Positions 36,113 through 45,734 of a DNA stretch of 64,000 nt are shown piece after piece. Source of the stretch: Serendipita indica DSM 11827 (lineage: Eukaryota; Basidiomycota; Agaricomycetes; Sebacinales; Serendipitaceae); the NCBI GenBank assembly GCA_910890315.1, contig CAJVGD010000010.1, forward strand, positions 124,001-188,000, in the 5' to 3' direction. Each line of letters opens with the position of its first letter. Position 1 is the first letter of the stretch. The notes beneath the pieces were generated by a model, which saw only the letters and a program-made list of their open reading frames with translations, did no database searches and had not been told where the DNA came from. The translations under genes and the position numbers were made by a program.

Positions 36113-37099
36113 ATGCATGGTCAATGATTTCTTGGTCAATGCGCGCAGCTTGCGTTCTAGACAATGTTCTTGCTATATATCCAAATATCTACAAAATAAA
36201 TGCTCTTAGTTTTCCCCCTTGGCGAGCTGAACAAGATGCAGACATTTATATCTAGGGTGTCGATTCAACGGTCAAAATTGCGATTGACCTTATTTGAAGT
36301 CGATTTTCCACGATCCCAGCGTTGAGCTGCCACATGGCGGCTCGATTCCGAATATCCTTGCAGCTACCACGCAAACAAATTTTTGGTGTCAACGTCTTGG
36401 AAATCAATCACACATAAAAGCTGGTGGCTTGTTCGCTGAATCGATTGAAGTCATGGTAAGTCTTTATCCAGTCAACGTGATCGCCCAGTCCAATGAGGGG
36501 CGCAGCGACCTAAACGAGGAAGAGGAGGACGCTGACAGCAACAAAAGCGACCGCGAGGAACAGGGCAATGCGATTGCCAATATCACTGGGCCTATTAAGC
36601 TCCTGTATATCGCGAGCTCACCAGAGCCCCAAATATAGTGACAGAATCGGACGGGCGGTCTCAGTCTCGCTCTTACTCTCCTCGTGAAGAGGTAAAAACG
36701 ACGAGCATCCAACGAGCACCTAAGAGTACAGGGCGAATGGGATGGCACTCGTTTGGATAAACAAACCAATATCAGAAGGAAAACAGATGGTGTTTTCGTG
36801 CTGAGGCGAGTCATCACGTCCAACGCACATCGGACAGGTCGCCACCTGCCGCCCCATGTGTCAGGACCCTTAGCTGCGGAGATGATTCAGCTTGCAAGAT
36901 ACTGGAGGAGATAACAGTGCATGCGGTGGTATGGATGATTCCACATACCCCAGGATGCTCCGCAAACTCCGACTTGACTTGCAGATGGCGAAGAGACGGC
37001 AACGCGCTTACTTCAGTATTTCCCTCAGATTATGATAAATAAGTAAAGGGGTATATAGTAATTAGGCTCCAATGAGGACATGATGTCCGACTTTCCGCT
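36113..37099. other. Intergenic, nothing recognised
   Basis: About 1 kb with short, unsupported frames on both strands. Confidence 0.4.
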
Positions 37100-37275
37100 C
37101 TTCAGCTGGGTCAATGATCGCGTCAATGGTTGGGATTGTGCAACGGCGTGAGCGTCGAGTGTGTCGCCCGCGGTCGTTCTGAGTGCGCCGGTGATGCCGA
37201 TTGTTGCTCTGCGCTGGACGGCCTGTAGTTTGTTGGTTATTGCGACTGATCCGGGCCCCAATAGTCGATCATCTC
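37100..37275 (-). mobile_element. LINE fragment (region after the reverse transcriptase)
   Basis: The minus-strand translation LQAVQRRATIGITGALRTTA, then GDTLDAHA, matches the conserved segment that links the reverse transcriptase to RNase H in Tad-like LINEs. The right-end LINE has the equivalent VQRLAATLVTGGLRTT. Only about 55 codons remain, cut on both sides. Confidence 0.7.
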
Positions 37276-37515
37276 CTACTACCCACTGTGAATTCACCCT
37301 GCCAATCATCAGCCAACTGTACGATCAAGCTCTCAATCTATCCTAGGATTTATGGCCCAAAATCGATCTCGAGACGGACGTCAAGGGATCCGCACAGTAT
37401 TGTTCATTTGGAGTGATTTTCGTAGAAATTCTTTTTCAACTGCTTTGCTCCCTCGTTTCGTCCTCAAAGTCAATTAATTTAAAGATAAGAAACCAATCTA
37501 CATCTCTTAAATTGA

Positions 37516-37800
37516 TCGAGCTTCTCCGAGACAACAAGTTCCACTGTTCCCCTGACTGGCACGAGCATTCCATTTAATGAATGGATAACCCAGTTCTCCA
37601 CCACGGATCCTACCACAGGGTTTGTGTCCCAATCAGATTCTTGGATAATGTATGATCCTCCGACGTCTCCTCATTGGAGCACGACTTTCTCTGATCAGGT
37701 GGCATCACCGTTACGTAAGGATAGACTTATTGTTCTAGATACATATATATATATATATATGTGTGTGTGTGATATCAGTCTTTGTATCTCTTGACTCGAC
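37516..37800 (+). pseudogene. Third Thr/Ser-rich mucin-like piece
   Basis: A frame opens just after a TGA and reads SFSETTSSTVPLTGTSIPF, then TTDPTTGFVSQSDSWIMY, and runs into a TA/TG microsatellite. The PLTGT motif and composition are those of the pieces at 25.9-26.4 and 35.4-36.1 kb. There is no start codon and no neighbouring exon. It is probably a detached exon of a related wall-protein gene. Confidence 0.4.
37743..37771. repeat. TA/GT compound microsatellite
   Basis: About nine TA units pass directly into about five GT units. Confidence 0.85.
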
Positions 37801-38114
37801 ATATGCTTGACGCCGCGCCACGCCTCAGTTTTGACTGAGCCCCTCAACCACAGAACCGACGGCCGATTCGCATGATGCCTGTCTGATGCCAATGCAAATT
37901 TTCTCGGATTGTACAGATAATTATTGATATTACCGCTGAGAAAAATACAGACAGAGTCTAAAGAAACACGGTGTCTATCCACGCCGGACCCTTGACGAGT
38001 AAGTTAGAGACAACGTAAATTAAGGCATCTCGCAAACAGTAAGGCGACCGCACAGAGAACGGTCCGAAAAAAAGAGGAAAGGGTTGAGGCTTGGCTGGGG
38101 AATAAAGGTTTCTT

Positions 38115-38740
38115 CTACGTTTTATCCTCAAGCTTATTGACGATCGCATCCTCGCACTCGGTTAACCATTCACGCAATTCAGAGGCAGTAGGGTGACATC
38201 GGGGATCACGGTCCGAGCACCGCTCGAAAAATGTCCCACAGGGTGGCCAAACCGTCGGCCAAAGGCGGATCCAACTCGGTATCGGATGGGTGCGTGGGTC
38301 TACGTACCCCTCGTATCGCATGATGAGGTCCAATCCGCCTAACGACTTTGGTGGCGACCTGCGTGTCACCTGGTCAATGGTATTAAACCGACAAAGGACA
38401 GACGTACATCTTCATCGCCATCCTCCTTCTAATAGATGCCTTGATCGAATACGGGCCCTCGCAAACCTTTCGCGATGTATCTCTACGTACCAAGCCCGTG
38501 AAGTTCCATCCTCGGCTAGTCGGCGATTGGCTTGGTGTGCTTGTAAGGTGATCCGTGATCGCACCATGAGAGTGGACGAGCGTCGACGCATCGAAGAGGG
38601 AGTGCATAGAAGGAGAACAGATGAAATCTCCAAGCTTTTCGGGTCTGTTCATGGGAAAGGCAGGATGAGTCCCCACGGGTGGCTGCTTGAGTGTAAGATG
38701 CGGGTCATCATCTGGTTGGGATAAGTTCCCGTACACAGAG
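38115..38740 (-). pseudogene. TKL kinase copy lacking the catalytic core
   Basis: On the minus strand a leader (ending CEGPYS, like DGPYS at about 58850) is followed by an intron and then VATKVVRRIGPHHAIRGVR. That is the beta-3 strand and C-helix start, matching VAIKIVRAVGSPHSIRRVR of the intact kinase at 58952. Straight after this the sequence jumps to the end of the C-lobe (LWDIF, then ERCSDRDPRCHP, then LTECEDAIV) with stop 38115-38117. The catalytic loop, DLG and APE segments, about 200 codons, are missing. One further frame change separates LWDIF from ERCSDRDP. The product cannot be a kinase. It is a decayed paralogue created by an internal deletion. Confidence 0.6.
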
Positions 38741-40514
38741 ATCGGAATTCTCCTATTGCTCGTGGTCGAGTGGTGGTCTGGGCGGATGCAGTCTGTCGTT
38801 GGGAGTTGGTTTGATCGGCGATAGGTTGCGAAGACGTGATATGAGGATCATTTTGCGAGGCATGGGAGTCGTGTATCCAATTGTTGACTGCAATCTTGAC
38901 CCTATCGGCTGGGCGTATGAGCTCGCTGACCGCCTCGCGCAGGCGAGGCCTGCGAGTGATCGTCTTGCCAGTGATTCGACTCTTTGTGTCTGTGCCATTC
39001 AGGACCGCGATGACGTCAGGGCAGCGTGTGATGGGAGGAGGTTGCCTTGTCGTTTGAAGAGCGACAGAGCCTTGTAGGGCAGGTGCAGTGAAAAACGTGC
39101 GGATGTTTTCAGTTTATGTCAGCAAGGGATTATTATTGGTACATACAGTGAGTCTCTAACGCCGCTCGTTTTTAACACGCCGTTGGTCAGCGGCTCTGTG
39201 ACGTCCCAGAAGCATGGTTGGTGCACAGATCGACGCGTAACATAGACCTCTGAAGATCTATGCGGTCTGTGTCTGGTTTGGATACGTGGCTGGAGCTCAA
39301 TTTAGCGGTCAAAAGTTGCGGATAACATCCAAAGTCGGACGTCCCACACATTACATGCGATCAGCGTCTGCTGCTTGTTCTGTCGGTTGGAGTAGTCTTG
39401 TATGAAGAAAATGAAGGTTTTGTGTGCTCCTCTGTCTCCTCTGGTCAGGGAGACGAGAAGCCCGGGAGTTGCAGTTTGGGCTGCCTAGGAGTCACGCTTG
39501 GAAGTTTATACACATGGTCCCAAAGTCGTGGCTATCAGCTGCAGGGTGCTCTCCAGACGTATACCATGGTGCAGCAATGCACAACTCAGCCACAATCCTC
39601 GCTTCAATGCACTTCTTCGAAAAAGCCGGCTCGGTAGAATGAGAAGCAAGGCCCTGAGAAGCCTCGCTTGAGCTATTCTTGAGTGACTTGGCAGTGTGTT
39701 GGGCACTCAGTATTCTATTGCCAGGAGCAGGGCCCTTGAATCATGCAGATTCAGTGTTGGCCCATGCGCCTTGACTGACCGGATCCAACGAGAATAGCAT
39801 TTTTGGAGACGCCCGTTCTCTGCCAGCAGATTGTACTGACAATTCAGAGGTAATTGCCTTGCGCGCTCACCGCGTTTGTTTACCCTTTAGCTTTACATCG
39901 CATATCACATACGTCTTCTGTAGCAAAGACTCGGTAAATGAATATTCATAATCAAAGTCAATCGATCATGAAAAGTTACCTATCGAAACCGGCAATTGGA
40001 GGAGCCATCTGAAGCGGGATATTCATGTGACGAATTTCTCATACAAAAAAGTCAGCCGAGTGAGATTATAGGACGGGAAAGGGCAAAAGCTATTGAAAGC
40101 CTGACCATCTATGATCCTGTGAGCGCTCTGTCTATCGCTGGTTTAGAATGGTGAACGGACAGTAGTCGCTCTGGCGAACTCACGTGTACCTACTACACAT
40201 GTGAGGGCCCGAATACGTCGTTCCTCTGATATTGCGAGTGGTGCGACATGTTCGAGGAAGCGGTCAAGTCGAGGGCAAGTGCGGGTGACATTCACCACCC
40301 GTGGGTGACGTGTTACTCAAGTTGATTTCTTACTTGACGCTAATTGTATCTTATGAACTAATTCGAGACCTAAATTCTCGACGGGCTCACCCTAGACTTG
40401 AAATATGGACAATGAGCAATCATTTTCGCGCTCTGAGACAAACACATTGAGGACATTTCAATTCCGTAAATCCGCACGACTCGGCGCTTGCTGCCGCTTC
40501 GCGGTTTGACTTCT
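38741..40514. other. 1.8 kb without a supported gene
   Basis: Frames here are short and mutually overlapping, with no recognised motif. The right part (40200-40514) is AT-rich. Confidence 0.4.
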
Positions 40515-41063
40515 TGTTAAAGACGATACCCACGTCTTTCTGACTGGCGGAGTCCCGAGTAGGGTCACGACAGGTCTAGTAATGGTTTACTTTAGATTAT
40601 TCCTCGAAGTGAGGTACTTAGTTACTGTAATATGACGCGTAAACTGGGCGAGGGAGTCAGATATCAGACTAGCGAATGTTACATGGAAAATCGGGTCCTT
40701 TTATACCTTTCGATAAGCTTATGTAAGCATTATTTCGGAACCAGTAGTCGGTAGCGGGACTACGTTGGAGGGCATAGGGTTGGCGGGAGTTGGAGGAAGG
40801 GACAAGAGGAGTCCGAGACGAGACAGCGATCCGACATCTTATATCATGTCATCTATATAACGAGTCACGTATAGAGATGACTCTTGATACGGGCGAGTCG
40901 TGCGCAGCCGTCCACATACAAGCTCCCGCTCGTAGTGGCCAAAGCTGGCCACGGCCGGCCGCGCATCGTGAGTCAGGTAAGTGACTATCCTCGTTCTTCG
41001 TGACTCATACTGACATATACGAGTCATCCAGATGACATGGGTCTTGCGGGCTGGTCCGTAACA
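40515..41063 (-). mobile_element. Solo LTR A (549 bp), inverted partner of 60817-61365
   Basis: The ends are TGTTA and TAACA. It aligns base for base, without gaps, to the reverse complement of 60817-61365, with seven mismatches by eye (about 98.7 percent). A TATA box (tataaaagg in the LTR sense) lies inside and sets the sense strand as minus here. The flanks do not form a direct repeat: ttct lies on the left and acatg (41064-41068) on the right. No internal retroelement sequence is present. It looks young. Confidence 0.8.
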
Positions 41064-41401
41064 ACATGCCACAACAGCCAACATACTGCTCGACAACCAA
41101 GCAGCTATACAAGCAATAACGAGACGACAACAAAGCGACCAACAACTCATCCACGAGGCACAGGCTGCCATTGAGAGCATCTTACAGGCAAGACCCCACC
41201 TATCCATCACCATCATGGGTCCCGGGACATAGTGACGTCCAAGGCAATGATAATGCTGACGCAGCGGCCAAACGAGCAACGCAAGGACAGCCCATGAGGA
41301 GACTCGGTAAATACTCCTCCCTCGACGCCGGTATTCCCAAAAACAGTGCGGCAATTCGAGGTAGAAATATAAGGACTAACCAGGACTCAAGCTGCCTCTA
41401 A
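41064..41401 (+). mobile_element. LINE 3' part (second half of RNase H), separated from its 5' part
   Basis: The translation HATTANILLDNQAAIQAI, then SITI and WVPGHSDVQGNDNADAAAKR, is the second half of an RNase H domain. Its first half ends at 61370 on the other strand, where the sequence breaks at the same acatg. Read across that 5-bp word the frame is continuous (KELEHATTANILL). A one-base slip lies just before the GPGH/VPGH block. The 3' end of the LINE is not sharply defined after 41401. Confidence 0.75.
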
Positions 41402-42195
41402 GCGGTGCAATGGTCATCTCTGTTTACTTCATACAATCATGGAAAAGCTTGAGAGGGCGAAGGCAATGTAATCTTCCAATATTAATTGTGTTTCTACTCC
41501 ATGTTTTTATTTTTGCGACCTCGGCTTGGCTGTGGCTGTGGCTGTGCAATTCGGTCGTAACTGCAAAAACCTAGTTTCTGGAAATGACATTCATCGGCAC
41601 AGATTTGAGGTTTATTCGCGCCTCCTGGATTCCAGACACCAACTCTGCACAAGTTAAGTTTGACTCGGACGCCTTTATGCGCAGCTGACGTCATCGATTC
41701 GGGATTCCATGACGTCATCACATACGACAATGGTTCCAGAAGGGGGCTGTCCTCGGATGCAAAGGATATGGTGGCCCGTTTGTTGACTCTTGCCTCTGAA
41801 TTGTTGAACGTCCTTTCTCGGCTCTCGTTCGCGACCATGTGCTCCTTTGCTTCCTGGAACATACGGTATGACTTGAGTCTTTTCAACCACTTTCCTGCCG
41901 CCCCGTCTTTACTGTCGCCTATGGGCAACGGGACAAAATTTGCGCGTTCCTCTCACCTGACCGTCGATTCCAGTCCTACCTCGCCAAATCTTACTATGTC
42001 AAGAGTTCTCAACATAAATATGCTTCAATAAAAACTCCACGGATCTACGGATCGGCGCGGCGAACCAGCAACAAGGCGTTAGAACATATTGACATTCAGA
42101 AGCAGATGCCGTTCACCTGCATCCTCTGCCTTCGACAATCTCGGTGCATGAATCGAGTTGTGTGTTCCTGTTTTCCCTCCGCAATCCCTCCCCCA
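41402..42195. other. Between LINE 3' part and RNase H relic
   Basis: It contains a minus-strand frame of 144 codons (41494-41928, KWLKRLKSYRMFQEAKEHMV, then CADECHFQKLGFCSYD) with no family match. It may be chance or LINE 3' sequence. Confidence 0.3.
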
Positions 42196-42690
42196 ATATG
42201 TATATCGACCTGTGCGCGCTGGGCCCACACCAACAACGAGTTCGAGCCCTTGCTCCTTGTCTTTACCGACGGATCTGCGCCCAAAGACAAACAGGCTGAT
42301 GCCGGAGCGTTCACCACTGGGCCATGGGCCTACTTCCAACAGAGCTGAGCTCCGTGCGGCTATTGGCGCACTTACTATCCGCTTCTTGCCCGGCGAGGGA
42401 TTCTGCCGCCTAGTCATCACGACCGATTCAGACTATGTCTTCAAAGGTGCGACCGAACGGGTAGAAAAGCGGAAACCAACTGGTGGACCACATCATCTAG
42501 AGATGCCATCAAAAATCAGGATCTTTGGACCATACTTCTTGACAAACCAGAAGATTGGGAACGGCGCGGACTTTTCGTCCAGTTTCTCCATATTCCAGGT
42601 GAGTGGAACGAGGCTGCCAATGCATGTGCAACATATGGCGCGGTATGTCTCCGCTTGTGCGTCCCTAGACCAATCAGCTGACATAGGTGC
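42196..42690 (+). pseudogene. Stand-alone RNase H-like gene, broken
   Basis: The blocks LLLVFTDGSAPKDKQADAG, RAELRAAIGAL, GFCRLVITTDSDYVFKGATE, KNQDLWTILL and VQFLHIPGEWNEAANA follow the order of the RNase H fold found in many basidiomycete genomes as a single-domain protein. The first Asp is in FTDGS, the Glu in RAELRA and the second Asp in TTDSDYV. The blocks lie in different frames, so at least two frame changes have occurred. It differs clearly from the LINE RNase H domains in this window. Whether it came from a host gene or from an element is open. Confidence 0.55.
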
Positions 42691-42827
42691 TCGTCGTTAC
42701 TGCGAGATAAGGTTTACCATTCATTTTCATCTTAAGATTAACCATCTATTGCTTTCGTCCTAGATTCAGCCCTCTGTGCAGGCGGGGGGCGAAGGGGCCA
42801 GGGACAAGCCGCATGGAGGACCCGTAC
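42691..42827. other. Short gap, nothing recognised
   Basis: It ends in the target-site copy cgtac (42823-42827) of the following solo LTR. Confidence 0.5.
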
Positions 42828-43009
42828 TGTAAGGATTGGCTCACCTTACAGGTCAGAGCCCGGCCGACCAGGTTAGGAATACCTGAGCAACGGGGGTCAT
42901 AGGTACTGTGATGCTTTAGAGGGAAAAGAGGGACACTATAGTCTAGTGGTCTGACGGCTAAGTCGGTGCGAATCCGGCTTGTTCCATTTTCCCACGGCTA
43001 AACGTTACA
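42828..43009 (+). mobile_element. Solo LTR or TRIM, 182 bp, copy 1
   Basis: The element starts TGTAAGG and ends GTTACA and is flanked by a perfect 5-bp repeat cgtac (42823-42827 and 43010-43014). A second copy lies at 61483-61663 with its own 5-bp repeat ctctc. The copies differ at about seven bases and one indel. TG...CA ends with 5-bp target repeats are the mark of LTR integration. The first 24 bases can fold (TGTAAGG / CCTTACA). Near its end it carries tagtctagtgg and ggtgcgaatcc, which resemble pol III A and B boxes. Confidence 0.75.
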
Positions 43010-43022
43010 CGTACATCCCAAT

Positions 43023-43726
43023 GCGGTCACAGCGCCTAGTCGATTTGATCAAGCCCGGTTGCCTTGGTTGGGTCCCAGTCGAACCGACAGGAAAGTTTGG
43101 GTCGGATTTGCCCTAGTTGTTCTGACTGGGCCCGCCCAACGTGTATTTTGTGGTCTGGGCTCGAAATTACCCAGAGCAAGGCAAGAAATTTAAGGTGTCA
43201 AGGCAGTTTCATATAGGGCTTCAAATTTCGTATACATTGCATAAAATTAGTATTTAATCGTCATTCATGTCGGTTCCAGAAGAGGATAGTACCAGGTCTT
43301 GTGCCGTTCCTTACTGTTGCAAAGCGAGGGGCCACAACCATTCTCTGTTGTTGCTGCTGATTATACTTACAATGTATTAATAACGATCTTTGTGATATAA
43401 AGGGTATTTCTGGGATCTCAGCACCACCACGATGATCCGGAGTGGCAATAGATAGGCTGCGATATTGAGGTCTCTTTGCAATATTGCGCGTGCTGTAAGA
43501 TCATTCTGGGTTTTATTGCGTTCTACTCAAAGCATCGCGATGGGGCCAATCGCCAGTTTGGACAAAAAGTTTGTCAAAAAACAACTTGGGACCTGTTCAT
43601 ATCGACCCAGTCAAATCAACAAGGGACCGGTTAGGTCAATTTCGCCCTAGTTGATTTGAACGGTCCAGTCGGACTTTGGGTGAGCTCAAACCCCGACCAG
43701 CTAATTCGACTGAGCGCTGTGACCGC
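43023..43726. mobile_element. Non-autonomous TIR element (MITE-like), 704 bp
   Basis: The ends are a perfect 13-bp inverted repeat, GCGGTCACAGCGC at 43023-43035 and its complement at 43714-43726. Weaker inverted similarity continues inward for about 120 bases (ctagttgttctgactgggcc against cttgttgatttgactgggtc on the other strand). No transposase frame lies inside. No clear target duplication is visible. The element sits 13 bases from the 182-bp LTR. Confidence 0.55.
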
Positions 43727-43989
43727 CGGCCCTGCAGGGCATCATCTGCGGCCCAGAAGGTGGCCCAGCGATCTTTCAGACTTTTGGAGGCTGCTCTACG
43801 CTTGAGATGGAGACACGACCACCGGGACGAAGCACAGGCCGACTGATGGCTCTGGGGGTGTGGACGAAGATTATCGACCTTGTAGTCAATGCTTTCCAAT
43901 GAATGAGGCTAGTCGCACTCATCACTTTAAACTTGGAATGATAATCACTCCTTGTTCGTCGCGCCCGCACCCCGCCCTGGCAAGCCTAG

Positions 43990-45092
43990 TGTAAGGTTTT
44001 TGGTGAGAGTGAAGACTATTGGCTAACGAACAATGGAAGTTAGCTCAAACGGTGTTCGTTAGCAAACCGAGTCAAATACACTACCTAACGAACAATGGAA
44101 TTTAGTTAGTGTAATTTTATGAGTATTCCGGTGGCGTGTAAGCGATCAGTGAGCATACCTCAAACGGTGTTCGTTAACAAACCGAGTGAGGTAGCACCGC
44201 CATCGGCGAGACACTCCAAGTGAGCGTGAATAAAAATAACTAGCTATGCTAACAAAGACGTTATGAACGTCGAGTCGAGACTTTGTATTCGAGGAATAAT
44301 GAATAAATTCGACTTTAGACGAAAAAGAACCTATGTAACGCGTGTATATTGAGGACGGTTACAAGGGAGTACAAGTCTACTCCTGGGATCGGAGAACAGT
44401 CAAGTACTACGAGCTATATAGAGAACGTGGAAATATATCGGAAGGAATGGAGGAATTGAGGATGTAAATCGGGACGAGCGGAAGGCATCTGACTCAGGTA
44501 TAGGGGCAAAGGAGTGACGACGGTCAGAGGGCTGTAAGGGACAGAACGAGAACAATGCAGCGAATGGAGATAATAACTAGGACAAGGACCAAAGCGATGA
44601 AGAAAAGTCCTTGATTCGCACGAGGTAGAAGCGTCGTACAGAGTAGACACGCGAGCCTACACCTAGCATGGTACATTTCCACCCCGGCCGTGACCTTGAA
44701 CATGGCTGTTATCTTGCCTCGGTGCCCTGTTGAACACTATGAGTACTGAAAAGCGTGAAAGCTTGTTGCGGCGAGGATGAATAACGGGAGATTGGAAGAA
44801 GGGAATGGGGGCGAGAGGGAAATAGGCCTCGACAGGCGAGCGATGAAAGGGAAAGTAGTTGGAATTCTTCTTATGCACATTATTGTCGATTATTACAAGC
44901 TTTATATGCGCGCGAGAGCGCGAGACGAAACGCGGGAAGGATGGGGTCGAAACCAAAGTGAGAGAGATGAAATAGAGCGGAGCTGTTGCGCTGCTTATAG
45001 AGTATAATAGACTAACCTGAGTGTAAGAAGCTAGCTACCTAGCTCCGGGGGACTCTGGCTGGCCCGTGCTACTCGGGCGCGAGGGCGTTACA
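43990..45092. mobile_element. LTR-like repeat with internal cassettes
   Basis: It begins TGTAAGG and ends GTTACA, but the flanks (cctag and gtaca) do not match, so the borders are tentative. The first 220 bases share a framework with 52972-53170 (ttagctca, aaccgagt, aatacactacct, acctca, aaccgagtgagg, caccgcca.cggcg) around cassettes that differ between the copies. GCTAACGAACA (44022) and its complement (44053) form a hairpin. No coding frame. Fossil. Confidence 0.4.
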
Positions 45093-45734
45093 GTACATAC
45101 GCAGTCAATATCCATACAGAAGTTGGATAAAAAAAGGACTAGGTATCGATGTGAATGGCTTGAGTCCAATGGAGTCATTGTAGTTGTAGTCTTTGGAGCT
45201 TTTCGCTTTATTTGGGATCGGAAGGAACATCTAACGCTCTGTACTCTTGAGGCTACATTGATGTCTAAGCTCGTCGCACGCTTGCTCGTCCTAGGCAGGG
45301 TCGGGGTTCGTCGTGCGTGCGTCGATATTCAAAGTCAGACAGAGTCTATAACGCGACAAATTTCAGAAAATCTCCTTATTGGGAATGTCATATAGCCCCA
45401 GCGTCAATCGCATGCTGCGGGCCGCTGGTCGTAGCTCATAAAAGCAGGAGAAAGTCGTCGTCCTTATGAGGCATGAGTAAATTTTGATACAGATTACGAC
45501 GCTATGCCGTATCGGATAATGTAAAACTCTCTTTTGATATATTATTTCTCATGAGAAGCTTCGCTGACGAGGCGCTTTTGGGTTTCGCGACGCTCTGTAT
45601 ACTCCGTTGGGCGAGATGAACTATGGTTACACCGGGAGCGACGACATTGTCTACACCGGGATCTATATGAACACGACTCAACTATAATTGCGCCCAAGCG
45701 CCATTTATCCTTCTTGTACGACAAGTGCAGCATA
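45093..45734. other. Intergenic, nothing recognised
   Basis: About 640 bases downstream of the Rmd1-type gene. No supported frame, RNA gene or repeat. Confidence 0.45.

Noticed and set aside
37743-37771. TA/GT tract as a replication origin or part of a gene
   Set aside because: A simple microsatellite; the open frame through it is a chance effect of the repeat.
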